From NCBI RefSeq assembly GCF_904063055.1, contig NZ_CAJFCN010000004.1:124001-188000 (forward strand): 64,000 bases of DNA, in the 5' to 3' direction. Source of the DNA: Pseudomonas paracarnis. Lineage in GTDB: Bacteria; Pseudomonadota; Gammaproteobacteria; Pseudomonadales; Pseudomonadaceae. The notes below the pieces were generated by a model. It saw only the letters and a program-made list of their open reading frames with translations, was not told the origin of the DNA and did not search any database. The position numbers and the translations under genes are program-made. Positions 46,909-57,230 of the stretch are shown piece after piece (position 1 is the first letter of the stretch; each line of letters begins with the position of its first letter).

Positions 46909-48327
46909 ATGGCCGGCAAAACGCTTTACGACAAGCTTTGGGATTCCCATGAAGTGAAACGTCGCGATGATGGATCGTCGCTGATCTACATCGACCGTCA
47001 CATCATCCATGAAGTGACCTCGCCCCAAGCGTTCGAAGGCCTGCGACTGGCCGGGCGCAAGCCTTGGCGCGTCGACTCCATCATCGCCACGCCGGACCAC
47101 AACGTCCCGACCACTCCTGAGCGCAAAGGCGGCATCGAAGCCATTGCCGACCATGTCTCGCGCTTGCAGGTGCAGACCCTTGACGACTATTGCGACGAAT
47201 ACGGCATCACCGAATTCAAGATGAACGACGTGCGCCAAGGCATCGTCCACGTCATCGGCCCGGAGCAGGGCGCAACCTTGCCGGGCATGACCGTGGTCTG
47301 CGGTGACTCTCATACCTCCACCCATGGTGCGTTCGGCGCTCTGGCCCACGGCATCGGTACTTCCGAGGTGGAGCACGTGTTTGCCACCCAGTGCCTGGTG
47401 GCCAAGAAAATGAAGAACATGCTGGTACGCGTCGAAGGCCAATTGCCGTTTGGCGTGACCGCCAAGGACATCGTACTGGCTGTGATCGGCAAGATCGGCA
47501 CCGCAGGCGGCAACGGCCATGCCATCGAGTTCGCCGGCAGTGCTATCCGCGACCTGTCCATTGAAGGCCGCATGACCATCTGCAACATGTCCATCGAAGC
47601 CGGTGCCCGCGTGGGTATGGTGGCGGCGGACGAAAAAACCGTCGAATACGTCAAAGGTCGCCCCTTCGCGCCGCAAGGCGCCGATTGGGACGCCGCCGTC
47701 GAAGCCTGGAAAGACCTGGTCTCCGACGCCGATGCGGTGTTCGACACCGTGGTCGAACTCGACGCTGCGCAGATCAAGCCGCAAGTCAGCTGGGGCACTT
47801 CGCCGGAAATGGTCTTGGCCGTTGACCAGAACGTGCCGGACCCGGCCAAAGAGGCCGACCTGGTCAAGCGCGGCTCCATCGAGCGCGCCTTGAAATACAT
47901 GGGGTTGACCGCCAATCAGGCGATCACTGATATCCAGTTGGACCGTGTATTTATCGGCTCCTGCACCAACTCGCGGATCGAAGACCTGCGCGCCGCGGCG
48001 GTGATCGCCAAGGGCCGCAAGGTGGCCTCGACTATCAAGCAAGCCATTGTGGTGCCAGGTTCCGGGCTGGTTAAAGCCCAGGCGGAAGCCGAAGGGCTGG
48101 ACAAGATCTTCCTCGAAGCCGGTTTTGAATGGCGGGAGCCGGGCTGCTCGATGTGCCTGGCGATGAACCCGGACCGCCTGGAGTCGGGCGAGCATTGCGC
48201 ATCGACCTCCAACCGTAACTTCGAAGGGCGTCAGGGCGCGGGTGGGCGTACCCACCTGGTGAGCCCGGCCATGGCCGCCGCTGCTGCCGTCAACGGTCGT
48301 TTCATCGACGTTCGCGAATTGATCTGA
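46909..48327 (+). CDS. leuC: 3-isopropylmalate dehydratase, large subunit
   Basis: 472 residues of the aconitase family. The [4Fe-4S] cluster ligands are C352 ([10 protein letters not shown]), C413 and C416 (CSMC); [13 protein letters not shown] is the substrate motif. Together with LeuD it isomerises 2- to 3-isopropylmalate in leucine synthesis. The ATG at 46909 follows an AGGA site; 16 upstream codons are excluded. leuD begins 11 nt after the stop. Confidence 0.97.
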   Translation: MAGKTLYDKLWDSHEVKRRDDGSSLIYIDRHIIHEVTSPQAFEGLRLAGRKPWRVDSIIATPDHNVPTTPERKGGIEAIADHVSRLQVQTLDDYCDEYGITEFKMNDVRQGIVHVIGPEQGATLPGMTVVCGDSHTSTHGAFGALAHGIGTSEVEHVFATQCLVAKKMKNMLVRVEGQLPFGVTAKDIVLAVIGKIGTAGGNGHAIEFAGSAIRDLSIEGRMTICNMSIEAGARVGMVAADEKTVEYVKGRPFAPQGADWDAAVEAWKDLVSDADAVFDTVVELDAAQIKPQVSWGTSPEMVLAVDQNVPDPAKEADLVKRGSIERALKYMGLTANQAITDIQLDRVFIGSCTNSRIEDLRAAAVIAKGRKVASTIKQAIVVPGSGLVKAQAEAEGLDKIFLEAGFEWREPGCSMCLAMNPDRLESGEHCASTSNRNFEGRQGAGGRTHLVSPAMAAAAAVNGRFIDVRELI

Positions 48328-48337
48328 GGAAAACCCG

Positions 48338-48982
48338 ATGAGAGCTTTTACCCAACATACAGGCCTTGTAGCGCCGTTGGACCGTGCCAATGTGGACACC
48401 GACCAGATCATCCCCAAGCAATTTTTGAAGTCGATCAAGCGCACCGGTTTCGGCCCCAACTTGTTCGATGAGTGGCGCTACCTGGACGTGGGCTACGCCT
48501 ACCAGGACAACTCCAAGCGCCCCCTGAACAAGGACTTTGTGCTCAACGCCGAGCGTTACCAAGGTGCCAGCGTGTTGCTGGCCCGGGAAAACTTCGGTTG
48601 CGGCTCCAGCCGTGAACACGCGCCGTGGGCCCTGGAAGAGTACGGCTTTCGCAGCATCATCGCGCCGAGCTACGCCGATATCTTCTTCAACAACAGCTTC
48701 AAGAACGGCCTGTTGCCGATCATCTTGAGCGACGCAGAAGTGGACGAGTTGTTCCAGCAAGTGGAGGCCAATGTCGGCTACCAATTGACGGTGGACCTGG
48801 CCGCGCAAACCGTGACCCGCCCGGACGGCAAGGTGTACCACTTTGAAGTGGATGCCTTCCGTAAGCACTGCCTGATCAACGGCCTGGACGACATCGGCCT
48901 GACCTTGCAGGACGGCGATGCGATTGCTGCGTTTGAAACCAGGCACCGGGCGAGCCAGCCCTGGTTGTTTCGCGATGCCTGA
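48338..48982 (+). CDS. leuD: 3-isopropylmalate dehydratase, small subunit
   Basis: 214 residues with the swivelling-domain motifs DQIIPKQFL (21-29), [13 protein letters not shown] and NGLLPIIL. It completes the LeuCD enzyme. AGGAAAA precedes the ATG. Confidence 0.97.
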   Translation: MRAFTQHTGLVAPLDRANVDTDQIIPKQFLKSIKRTGFGPNLFDEWRYLDVGYAYQDNSKRPLNKDFVLNAERYQGASVLLARENFGCGSSREHAPWALEEYGFRSIIAPSYADIFFNNSFKNGLLPIILSDAEVDELFQQVEANVGYQLTVDLAAQTVTRPDGKVYHFEVDAFRKHCLINGLDDIGLTLQDGDAIAAFETRHRASQPWLFRDA

Positions 48983-48998
48983 TTTGCGGTAACCGTGC

Positions 48999-49076
48999 GG
49001 GCCCCATCGCGGGCAAGCCCGACTCCCACATTGGAGTGCATTCCAACGGTGGGAGCTGGCTTGCCTGCGATAGCGC
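48999..49076. repeat. REP pair inside the leu operon
   Basis: GGGCCCCATCGCGGGCAAGCC near 48999 with CGACTCCCACATTG, facing GGTGGGAGCTGGCTTGCCTG near 49049. It lies between leuD and the methyltransferase gene and could weaken downstream expression. Confidence 0.75.
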
Positions 49077-49111
49077 CAGTGCAACCACCACAAACCCCAA
49101 GGAAAGCCACC

Positions 49112-49876
49112 ATGACCACCCCCGCCCACACCCAAGTCGTGCAAAAACAATTCGGCGAGCAAGCCTCGGCCTACCTGAGCAGCGCCGTGCACGCCCAGGG
49201 CACCGAATTCGCTGTGCTACAGGCCGAGCTGGCCGGGCAGGGCGCTGCACGCTTGCTGGACCTGGGCTGCGGTGCCGGTCATGTCAGCTTCCATGTGGCG
49301 CCTCTGGTCAAAGAAGTGGTGGCCTACGACCTGTCCCAGCCTATGCTCGACGTGATGGCCGCCGCCGCCAAAGACCGCAACCTGGCCAACATCCGCACCG
49401 TGCACGGCGCCGCCGAGCGCCTGCCCTTCGCTGACGGTGAATTCGACTTCGTATTCAGCCGTTATTCGGCCCATCACTGGAGCGACCTCGGCCTGGCCCT
49501 GCGTGAAGTGCGCCGGGTGCTCAAGCCGGGCGGCGTGGCGGCATTTGTGGATGTCTTGTCACCGGGCAGCCCCCTGTTGGACACTTACCTGCAAACCGTC
49601 GAAGTGCTGCGCGACACCAGCCACGTGCGTGATTACTCCGGCGCCGAGTGGATGCGCCAGTTGAGTGAGGCTGGCCTGCACGTGCGCAACAGCAGTCGCC
49701 AGCGCTTGCGCCTGGAATACACCTCGTGGGTCGAGCGCATGCGCACGCCAGAGGTCTTGCGTGCGGCAATCCTTAAGCTGCAACAGGCGATGGGCCAGGA
49801 AGTGCGCGATTATTACGACATTCAAGCCGACGGCACCTTCAGCATCGATGTGCTGGTGGTCTTCGCCGAACGCTGA
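49112..49876 (+). CDS. Class I SAM-dependent methyltransferase in leu operon
   Basis: 254 residues. Motif I RLLDLGCGAGHVSFHV, acidic residue in VVAYDLSQPMLD, and EFDFVFSRYSAHHW-VRRVLKPGG are typical of UbiE/COQ5-type enzymes. AAGGAAAG precedes the ATG at 49112. It lies between leuD and leuB, an arrangement common in Pseudomonas, but its substrate is unknown and need not be part of leucine synthesis. Confidence 0.85.
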   Translation: MTTPAHTQVVQKQFGEQASAYLSSAVHAQGTEFAVLQAELAGQGAARLLDLGCGAGHVSFHVAPLVKEVVAYDLSQPMLDVMAAAAKDRNLANIRTVHGAAERLPFADGEFDFVFSRYSAHHWSDLGLALREVRRVLKPGGVAAFVDVLSPGSPLLDTYLQTVEVLRDTSHVRDYSGAEWMRQLSEAGLHVRNSSRQRLRLEYTSWVERMRTPEVLRAAILKLQQAMGQEVRDYYDIQADGTFSIDVLVVFAER

Positions 49877-49929
49877 TTGATTTTTCCCGACCTGCCCACG
49901 GGCGGGTCGCTTGATGAAATGAGGAACGC

Positions 49930-51012
49930 ATGAGCAAGCAGATTCTGATTCTCCCTGGCGACGGTATTGGTCCGGAAATCATGGCCGAAGCGGTCAAGGT
50001 CCTTGAGCTTGCCAACAGCAAGTACAACCTGGGCTTCGAGCTGAGCCACGATGTGATCGGCGGCGCCGCCATCGACAAGCACGGCGTGCCCCTGGCCGAC
50101 GAGACCCTCGACCGCGCCCGGGCTGCCGATGCCGTGCTGCTCGGCGCCGTGGGTGGGCCGAAATGGGACAAGATCGAGCGTGACATCCGCCCTGAGCGCG
50201 GCCTGCTGAAAATCCGTGCGCAACTGGGCCTGTTCGGCAACCTGCGCCCGGCCATCCTCTACCCGCAACTGGCCGACGCGTCGAGCCTCAAGCCGGAAGT
50301 GGTGGCGGGCCTGGATATCCTCATCGTGCGCGAGCTGACCGGCGGTATCTACTTCGGCTCGCCACGGGGCGTGCGCGAGTTGGAAAATGGCGAACGCCAG
50401 GCCTACGACACGCTGCCGTACAGCGAGAGCGAAATCCGCCGTATCGCCCGTGTCGGTTTCGACATGGCGCGGGTGCGCGGTAAAAAGGTCTGCTCGGTGG
50501 ATAAAGCCAACGTGTTGGCTTCCAGCCAGCTGTGGCGTGAAATCGTCGAAGAAGTCGCCAAGGATTACCCGGACGTCGAACTGAGCCATATGTACGTCGA
50601 CAACGCCGCCATGCAGTTGGTGCGCGCACCCAAGCAGTTCGACGTGATCGTCACCGACAACCTGTTCGGCGACATCCTGTCCGACCAGGCGTCGATGCTC
50701 ACCGGTTCCATCGGCATGCTGCCGTCGGCGTCCCTGGACACCAACAATAAAGGTATGTACGAGCCGTGCCACGGTTCGGCGCCAGACATCGCGGGGCAGG
50801 GCATTGCCAACCCGCTGGCGACGATTTTGTCGGTGTCGATGATGCTGCGCTACAGCTTCAACCTGGGCGATGCGGCGGACGCCATCGAGAAGGCTGTCAG
50901 CCTGGTGCTGGATCAGGGCTTGCGCACGGGCGATATCTGGTCCCAGGGTTGCACCAAGGTCGGGACGCAAGAAATGGGCGACGCAGTAGTCGCCGCGCTG
51001 CGGAATCTGTAA
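49930..51012 (+). CDS. leuB: 3-isopropylmalate dehydrogenase
   Basis: 360 residues. [11 protein letters not shown] at the start, the R-x9-R substrate site ([18 protein letters not shown]) and the cofactor-binding Asp pairs in [17 protein letters not shown]. It oxidises and decarboxylates 3-isopropylmalate with NAD. GAGGAA precedes the ATG. Confidence 0.97.
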   Translation: MSKQILILPGDGIGPEIMAEAVKVLELANSKYNLGFELSHDVIGGAAIDKHGVPLADETLDRARAADAVLLGAVGGPKWDKIERDIRPERGLLKIRAQLGLFGNLRPAILYPQLADASSLKPEVVAGLDILIVRELTGGIYFGSPRGVRELENGERQAYDTLPYSESEIRRIARVGFDMARVRGKKVCSVDKANVLASSQLWREIVEEVAKDYPDVELSHMYVDNAAMQLVRAPKQFDVIVTDNLFGDILSDQASMLTGSIGMLPSASLDTNNKGMYEPCHGSAPDIAGQGIANPLATILSVSMMLRYSFNLGDAADAIEKAVSLVLDQGLRTGDIWSQGCTKVGTQEMGDAVVAALRNL

Positions 51013-51018
51013 TCTCTC

Positions 51019-51059
51019 GGGCCCGCTTGCAGTTGTTGCTGCAAGGCGGCCCACTTTTT
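51019..51059 (+). terminator. Terminator- or attenuator-like hairpin between leuB and asd
   Basis: GGGCC-CG-CTTGCAG pairs with CTGCAAG-GC-GGCCC around a TTGTTG loop, followed by ACTTTTTA. It ends 18 nt before asd, so it may end leu transcription or lessen read-through into asd. Confidence 0.75.
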
Positions 51060-51076
51060 AACAAGGTGTAGTTGCG

Positions 51077-52189
51077 ATGAAACGTGTAGGTCTGATCGGT
51101 TGGCGCGGTATGGTCGGTTCCGTGCTCATGCAGCGGATGCTGGAAGAGCAGGATTTCGATCTTATTGAGCCGGTGTTTTTCACCACTTCGAACGTAGGTG
51201 GCCAAGGGCCGTCCGTGGGCAAGGATATTGCCCCGCTCAAGGATGCCTACAGCATTGAAGAGTTGAAGAGCCTCGACGTGATCCTGACCTGCCAGGGTGG
51301 CGACTACACCAGCGAAGTCTTCCCCAAGCTGCGCGAAGCCGGCTGGCAGGGTTACTGGATCGACGCCGCTTCGAGCCTGCGCATGCAGGATGACGCGGTG
51401 ATCATCCTCGATCCGGTCAACCGCAAGGTCATCGATCAGCAACTGGACGCCGGCACCAAGAACTACGTGGGCGGCAACTGCACCGTGAGCCTGATGCTGA
51501 TGGGCCTGGGTGGCCTGTTCGAAGCGGGCCTGGTGGAGTGGATGAGCGCCATGACCTATCAGGCGGCCTCCGGCGCCGGCGCGCAGAACATGCGCGAACT
51601 GATCAAGCAGATGGGCGCGACCCACGCCGCTGTCGCCGATCAACTGGCTGACCCGGCGAGTGCGATTCTCGATATCGACCGCCGTGTGGCCGAGGCCATG
51701 CGCAGCGACGCTTACCCGACCGAGAACTTTGGCGTGCCATTGGCCGGTAGCTTGATCCCGTGGATCGACAAGGAACTGCCTAACGGCCAGAGCCGTGAAG
51801 AGTGGAAGGCCCAGGCCGAAACCAACAAGATCCTGGGTCGCTTCAAGAACCCGATCCCGGTGGATGGCATCTGCGTGCGCATTGGCGCCATGCGTTGCCA
51901 CAGCCAGGCGCTGACCATCAAGCTGAACAAAGACGTGCCGATCGCCGATATCGAAGGCCTGATCAGCCAGCACAACCCCTGGGTCAAGCTGGTGCCGAAC
52001 AACCGCGATATCAGCATGCAGGAGCTGAGCCCGACCAAGGTCACCGGCACCCTGAATGTACCGGTGGGCCGTCTGCGCAAGCTGAACATGGGCAGCCAGT
52101 TCCTCGGCGCGTTCACCGTCGGCGACCAACTGCTGTGGGGCGCGGCTGAGCCGTTGCGTCGCATGTTGCGGATTTTGCTGGAGCGTTGA
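51077..52189 (+). CDS. asd: Aspartate-semialdehyde dehydrogenase
   Basis: 370 residues, gamma-proteobacterial type. NADP-binding [14 protein letters not shown] at 5-18, catalytic Cys135 in GGNCTVSL, substrate histidine in [14 protein letters not shown]. It reduces aspartyl phosphate for lysine, methionine and threonine synthesis. The terminator at 52209 ends the unit. Confidence 0.96.
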   Translation: MKRVGLIGWRGMVGSVLMQRMLEEQDFDLIEPVFFTTSNVGGQGPSVGKDIAPLKDAYSIEELKSLDVILTCQGGDYTSEVFPKLREAGWQGYWIDAASSLRMQDDAVIILDPVNRKVIDQQLDAGTKNYVGGNCTVSLMLMGLGGLFEAGLVEWMSAMTYQAASGAGAQNMRELIKQMGATHAAVADQLADPASAILDIDRRVAEAMRSDAYPTENFGVPLAGSLIPWIDKELPNGQSREEWKAQAETNKILGRFKNPIPVDGICVRIGAMRCHSQALTIKLNKDVPIADIEGLISQHNPWVKLVPNNRDISMQELSPTKVTGTLNVPVGRLRKLNMGSQFLGAFTVGDQLLWGAAEPLRRMLRILLER

Positions 52190-52208
52190 TCGCTTGAAGC
52201 AATAACAG

Positions 52209-52242
52209 AAACCCGCGTTCTGGTGACAGGCGCGGGTTTTTT
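52209..52242 (+). terminator. Terminator of asd
   Basis: AAACCCGCG and CGCGGGTTT pair around a 13-nt loop and a T run follows, 20 nt past the asd stop. Confidence 0.85.
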
Positions 52243-52253
52243 GTTGCCTTTGT

Positions 52254-52365
52254 GATCATTCCCACGCTCTGCGTGGGAATGCAGCTCTGGACGCTCTGCG
52301 TCTGCTTTAGAGGCGTGACGCGGAGCGTCACAGGAGGCATTCCCACGCAGAGCGTGGGAACGATC
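52254..52365. repeat. Large compound palindrome, second copy
   Basis: Same family as 32144-32262: CCCACGCTCTGCGTGGGAAT at the left, GCATTCCCACGCAGAGCGTG at the right, with facing GACGC/GCGTC blocks in the middle. It lies between the two asd-like genes. Confidence 0.85.
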
Positions 52366-52438
52366 AGGGGGGCTGTAATTGCCTCACCCTCTACCACCCG
52401 GTAAAGTGCCGCTCCCCCGTAATGCCCGAGGCAACCCC

Positions 52439-53449
52439 ATGACCCAGACCTTTGAAATCGCCGTGATCGGCGCCACCGGTACCGTGGGTGAAACCCTGGT
52501 GCAGATTCTTGAAGAGCTGGAGTTCCCTGTGGGCACCTTGTACTTGCTGGCGGGCAGCAACTCGGCGGGGGCTTCGGTGCCGTTTCGGGGCAAGAACGTG
52601 CGGGTCAAAGAAGTCGACACGTTTGACTTCAGCAAGGTGCAGTTGGCGTTCTTCGCTGCAGGCCCGGCGGTGACCTTGAGCTTCGCTCCGCGTGCCACCG
52701 CCGCTGGTTGCGCGGTGATTGACTTGTCCGGCGCATTGCCCGCCGAGCAGGCGCCGCAAGTGGTACCGCAGGCCAACGGCCATGTGCTGAACGCGTTGAA
52801 AAAGCCTTTTCAACTCGGCAGCCCGAGCCCCTGTGCCACGTACCTCGCGGTGGTGCTGGCGCCCTTGCGCGGTGTGGTGGACATCCAGCGCGTGAGTGTC
52901 ACCGCTAACCTGGCCATCTCTGCCCAGGGCCGCGAGGCCGTCAGCGAGTTGGCGCGCCAGACCGCTGAACTGTTGAACGTGCGTCCCTTGGAACCGGCGT
53001 TCTTTGATCGGCAAGTGGCGTTCAACCTGCTGGCGCAAGTCGGCACGCCGGATGCCCAAGGTCATACCGCCCTGGAGAAACGTCTCGTACACGAACTGCG
53101 TGCGGTGCTGGAAACACCTTTACTAAAGATTTCCGCCACCTGCGTTCAAGCCCCGGTGTTTTTCGGCGATAGCCTGGCTGTGTCGCTGCAATTGGCCGCG
53201 CCGGTCGACCTGGACGCGGTGAACCGTGCGCTCGACGCTGCACCGGGAATCGAGCGGGTCGAGGAGGGCGATTACCCCACGGCCGTAGGCGATGCCGTCG
53301 GCCAGGACGTGGTGTACGTAGGGCGAGTTCGCGCCGGTATCGACGACCCGGCGGAACTAAATCTTTGGCTGACGTCAGATAACGTACGCAAAGGCTCGGC
53401 CCTGAACGCCGTGGAGCTGGCGCAGTTGTTGATAAAAGGCCTTGTGTAA
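52439..53449 (+). CDS. Asd paralog (USG-1 type)
   Basis: 336 residues with the ASADH cofactor site VIGATGTVGETLVQ at 9-22 and a Cys132 in GSPSPCATYLAV at the place of the catalytic cysteine, but the normal asparagine before it is replaced. In E. coli and Pseudomonas such USG-1 proteins sit next to truA or fimV and are thought not to be the main enzyme. It may be inactive or have a changed substrate. Confidence 0.85.
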   Translation: MTQTFEIAVIGATGTVGETLVQILEELEFPVGTLYLLAGSNSAGASVPFRGKNVRVKEVDTFDFSKVQLAFFAAGPAVTLSFAPRATAAGCAVIDLSGALPAEQAPQVVPQANGHVLNALKKPFQLGSPSPCATYLAVVLAPLRGVVDIQRVSVTANLAISAQGREAVSELARQTAELLNVRPLEPAFFDRQVAFNLLAQVGTPDAQGHTALEKRLVHELRAVLETPLLKISATCVQAPVFFGDSLAVSLQLAAPVDLDAVNRALDAAPGIERVEEGDYPTAVGDAVGQDVVYVGRVRAGIDDPAELNLWLTSDNVRKGSALNAVELAQLLIKGLV

Positions 53450-53610
53450 AAGATACTTGGCGGCAATTTGTAGATTGATTCTAACCAGGCGCTATGCTTG
53501 GTCCCAAGTGAAACACAAGCGCGTCGGTGACCTATCGGCTCGCCATGCCTAATGGCAGCGGTTACCAACCTTCTCGCAGGGCGGGAAGCGTTCAAACAAA
53601 GGATGAGGCT

Positions 53611-56136
53611 ATGGTTCAAGTTCGCAAACTGGTGTTAGCAATAGCGGCCGCCTCGGCGCTGTCCTCCGGTATGGCGCAGGCGCTGCAACTTGGGGAGATG
53701 ACGCTCAAGTCGAAGTTGAACCAGCCGCTGTCGGTGGAAATCGAATTGCGCGATGTGGGCGGCCTTACGGCGGCCGAGATCACCCCTAGCCTGGCGTCGG
53801 CCCAGGCCTTCGTGGATGCGGGTGTCGACCGCCAGGCGTTTCTCGATGACCTGACGTTCACCCCGGTGATCAACCCCGAGGGGCGCAGCGTGGTGCGCGT
53901 GACCTCCAGCAAGCCTCTGCCCGATTCCTATGTGCGCTTCCTCATGCAGGTGCAATGGCCCAATGGCCGTTTGATGCGTGACTACAGCGTACTGCTCGAC
54001 CCGGCCAAGTTCGATCAGCCAGCGCCGACGGCGAGCGCGCCGGCCAGTACCGCGCCAGCCGCCAGCACGCCTGCCCAGCACACCACCACGTCCCGCGACA
54101 CCTTGTGGGAAATTGCCGCAAAGAACCGCAATGGCGCCTCGGTCCAGCAAACGATGCTGGCCATCCAGGCGCTTAACCCGGATGCCTTTGTCGACGGCAA
54201 TATCAACCGCCTGAAAACCGGCCAGGTCCTGCGCCTGCCAGATACCACGCAAAGTACAGCGCTGGCGCAGCCGCAAGCGATTGCCGAAGTGAGCGCGCAG
54301 AACGCCACCTGGCGCCAGGGCCGCCGTGGCCCTCAGAGCCAAGTGGCCGGCAAGCCGCAGCTGGACGCGACCAAACGCACCCAGGCCGGCAATGCGCCGT
54401 CGAGTACCCAGGCCAAGGATAACCTGAGCCTGGTGTCGGCCGAAGCTGCCAAGAAAGGCGCGAAGGGCACCGTCGGTGACAGCCGCGCCCTGAGCGACAA
54501 GCTGGCAATGACCCAGGAAGAGCTCGACACCACGCGGCGCGACAACGAAGAACTGAAAAGCCGTGCCGCCGACTTGCAAAGCCAGTTGGACAAGCTGCAG
54601 AAGCTGATCCAGCTGAAGAATGACCAATTGGCTCGTTTGCAAGCGCAAACGGGCGAGCCACAGACAGCCGCGATGCCTGCGCAGTTGCCGGGTGAACCGG
54701 CAGCTGAGCCGGCGGCCCCCGTTGCAACACCAGCGCCAGTGCCTGAACCGGCCAAGCCGGCTGCTGCGCCGGCCAGCACCGAAGGCAAGTTCAACGACCT
54801 GCTGACCAACCCGATTGTGCTCGGCATCCTTGGCGGTGCGGCCCTGCTGGTGGTGTTGCTGCTTCTGCTGCTGTGGGCACGCCATCGCAATGCTCGCCGC
54901 GAAGAAGAGAAACATCTGCGTATGGCACGGGCGTTGGCCGAAGAGCCTGAGTTCGTTTCCAATATCGATCAAGACCTGCCGCCTGACAGCTTCGAGGGCC
55001 TTGAAGTGCCGCCGCCGAGCGTCAAGCTCGCCACCGCAACGCCGCCAGCATCTGCGCCCGCGCCGGCGCCGGTGGTTGAGACGGTAGTGGCACCGACGGT
55101 CGCCTCCGTGCTGGCGCCGTTGGCGGTTGCCGTGGCTCAGGAAAACGCCAGTGACGCCCTGGCCCAGGCCCAATCCCATATCGACCGTGGCCATCTGAAC
55201 CAGGCGGCGGATGTGCTTGAACAAGCCATCAAGCGCGAGCCCAAGCGCAGCGACCTGCGTTTGAAGCTGATGGAAGTCTATGGGCTGCAGAACAACAAGG
55301 ACGGGTTCGTCACCCAGGAGCGCCAGTTGGTGGCCAACGGTGAGAACCATGCCCAGGTCGAGCAGCTCAAGGCGCGTTTCCCGGCCATGGCCGTGTTGGC
55401 GGCGGGTGTCAGTGCCGCAGTGGCTGCCGCGGCCCTGGATGCGCAGTACGTCAAGGACCTGCTCGATGACAAGCCGACCCCGGCCCCGCAGGCAGACACC
55501 TTCGACACCGATTTCGACCTGAGTCTGGATGACCTGGAAGCCGCCTCGCCGGCCGAGATCGCGCAAGACCAGCAAACCTTTGAATCGCTGCTCAAACAAC
55601 AGACTGAGCCCAAGGCTGATGCGCAGGATCTGTCGGACTTTGACCTGGACCTGCAACTGGACCCGCCGACGTCGCAATCCGATGACGACTTCCTGTCGGG
55701 CCTTGAAGGGCAGATCAAGGATGTCCCGCCGGTTGAGCCGCCGACCCTGACGCCGGCCGCGCTGGACGAATTCGACCTGCCAGAAGACTTTGACCTGTCG
55801 CTGGCGGACGAGCCGAGCGCCCCGGCAGCCAAGCCCGATGCTTTTGCTTCGGAGCTGGACGACGTCAACGCTGAACTGGATCGTTTGTCACAGAGTCTGG
55901 AGCATCCGCCGATCGAGCCTTCCTTCACGGCTGAAGATGCCGCGCTGGGTGCTGAGGATGAGCCAGAGTTCGATTTCCTCTCTGGCACTGATGAAGTGGC
56001 CACCAAGCTCGACTTGGCCCAGGCCTACATCGACATGGGCGATGCGGACGGCGCGCGAGACATCCTGTCCGAAGTGTTGACCGAAGGCGACGAGGGTCAG
56101 CGTAGCGAAGCCAAGGAAATGCTCGGCAGAATCTAA
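53611..56136 (+). CDS. fimV: FimV-like pole-organising protein
   Basis: 841 residues. Signal peptide to about residue 23; a FimV N-terminal domain (LQLGEMTLKSKLNQPLSVEI); a LysM peptidoglycan-binding domain at about 158-208; a coiled coil at about 294-346 (TQEELDTTRRDNEELKSRA); one membrane segment at about 405-425; and a long acidic cytoplasmic part ending in the conserved TPR-like C-terminus (DLAQAYIDMGDADGARDILS). It organises type IV pili and the polar second-messenger machinery. The ATG at 53611 begins the signal peptide. Confidence 0.93.
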   Translation: MVQVRKLVLAIAAASALSSGMAQALQLGEMTLKSKLNQPLSVEIELRDVGGLTAAEITPSLASAQAFVDAGVDRQAFLDDLTFTPVINPEGRSVVRVTSSKPLPDSYVRFLMQVQWPNGRLMRDYSVLLDPAKFDQPAPTASAPASTAPAASTPAQHTTTSRDTLWEIAAKNRNGASVQQTMLAIQALNPDAFVDGNINRLKTGQVLRLPDTTQSTALAQPQAIAEVSAQNATWRQGRRGPQSQVAGKPQLDATKRTQAGNAPSSTQAKDNLSLVSAEAAKKGAKGTVGDSRALSDKLAMTQEELDTTRRDNEELKSRAADLQSQLDKLQKLIQLKNDQLARLQAQTGEPQTAAMPAQLPGEPAAEPAAPVATPAPVPEPAKPAAAPASTEGKFNDLLTNPIVLGILGGAALLVVLLLLLLWARHRNARREEEKHLRMARALAEEPEFVSNIDQDLPPDSFEGLEVPPPSVKLATATPPASAPAPAPVVETVVAPTVASVLAPLAVAVAQENASDALAQAQSHIDRGHLNQAADVLEQAIKREPKRSDLRLKLMEVYGLQNNKDGFVTQERQLVANGENHAQVEQLKARFPAMAVLAAGVSAAVAAAALDAQYVKDLLDDKPTPAPQADTFDTDFDLSLDDLEAASPAEIAQDQQTFESLLKQQTEPKADAQDLSDFDLDLQLDPPTSQSDDDFLSGLEGQIKDVPPVEPPTLTPAALDEFDLPEDFDLSLADEPSAPAAKPDAFASELDDVNAELDRLSQSLEHPPIEPSFTAEDAALGAEDEPEFDFLSGTDEVATKLDLAQAYIDMGDADGARDILSEVLTEGDEGQRSEAKEMLGRI

Positions 56137-56149
56137 CGGCCGACGCAGA

Positions 56150-56242
56150 AAATGTGGGAGCGGGCTTGCTCGCGAATGCGGTGGTGCAGTTGCTGATGTG
56201 CTGGATGACACGGCGCATTTGCGAGCAAGCCCGCTCTCATAT
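56150..56242. repeat. REP doublet
   Basis: TGTGGGAGCGGGCTTGCTCG at 56153 faces GCGAGCAAGCCCGCTCTCA ending near 56240, between fimV and truA. Confidence 0.88.
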
Positions 56243-56312
56243 TTAAAGTCCACTCATGCACCCTGACGCCCTATAATGCCCGCCTTTGCGCAACTCATCA
56301 GGCTCTCAGTTC

Positions 56313-57167
56313 TTGGCAAATATAGATAACGCGGCTGCCGAAATGGCGGCCGCAGGCTTTTACCGCATCGCCCTGGGCGTGGAATACAAAGGCTCGCGCT
56401 ATCGCGGCTGGCAGCGTCAGGCCTCCGGGGTGCTGACGGTGCAGGAAACCCTGGAAAACGCCCTGTCCAAAGTCGCCAACTCGCCGGTGTCGCTGATGTG
56501 TGCCGGGCGCACTGATGCCGGCGTGCACGCGTGTGGCCAAGTGGTGCACTTCGACACCCAGGCCGAGCGGTCGATGAAGGCGTGGGTGATGGGGGCCAAT
56601 ATCAATTTGCCCCATGATGTCAGTGTCAGCTGGGCCAAGGTCATGCCGGCGCATTTTCACGCCCGTTTCAAGGCCATCGCCCGGCGTTACCGCTACGTGA
56701 TCTACAACGATCAGATCCGCCCGGCGCACCTCAATGAAGAAATCACCTGGAACCACCGCCCGCTGGATGCCGAGCGTATGGCCGAAGCCGCGCAGCATCT
56801 GGTGGGGGTGCATGACTTCAGCGCCTTCCGTGCCGGGCAGTGCCAGGCCAAGTCTCCGATCAAGGAAGTCCACCACCTGCGGGTGACGCGCCACGGCAAG
56901 ATGATCGTGCTGGATATCCGTGCCGGGGCCTTTCTGCATCATATGGTGCGCAATATCGCTGGGGTGCTGATGACCATCGGCACCGGTGAGCGCCCGGTGG
57001 AGTGGGCCAAGGAAGTGCTGGAAAGCCGCATCCGCCGCACCGGCGGGGTCACGGCGCATCCGTTCGGCCTGTATCTGGTGGATGTGGAGTACCGCAACGA
57101 GTTCGAACTGCCGGAACGCTTTATCGGGCCGCACTTCCTCACCGGGTTCAGCGAACTTGGCGGCTGA
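56313..57167 (+). CDS. truA: tRNA pseudouridine(38-40) synthase
   Basis: 284 residues from a TTG at 56313; an ATG at 56343 is a second possibility. YKGSRYRGWQRQ binds the RNA and catalytic Asp68 is in CAGRTDAGVHA; LDIRAGAFLHHMVRNI is the conserved core. It modifies the anticodon stem. trpF begins 63 nt after the stop, the usual order in Pseudomonas. Confidence 0.94.
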   Translation: MANIDNAAAEMAAAGFYRIALGVEYKGSRYRGWQRQASGVLTVQETLENALSKVANSPVSLMCAGRTDAGVHACGQVVHFDTQAERSMKAWVMGANINLPHDVSVSWAKVMPAHFHARFKAIARRYRYVIYNDQIRPAHLNEEITWNHRPLDAERMAEAAQHLVGVHDFSAFRAGQCQAKSPIKEVHHLRVTRHGKMIVLDIRAGAFLHHMVRNIAGVLMTIGTGERPVEWAKEVLESRIRRTGGVTAHPFGLYLVDVEYRNEFELPERFIGPHFLTGFSELGG

Positions 57168-57230
57168 CGCCCGGAAAAGCTTTTGTTACCATCCGGGACT
57201 TTCTCGGACCAACCCTGAGGTTCCTACGAC

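Noticed and set aside
53635..55677. 680-codon minus-strand frame opposite fimV
   Set aside because: Arginine/histidine/glutamine-rich shadow frame; FimV on the other strand has all expected domains.
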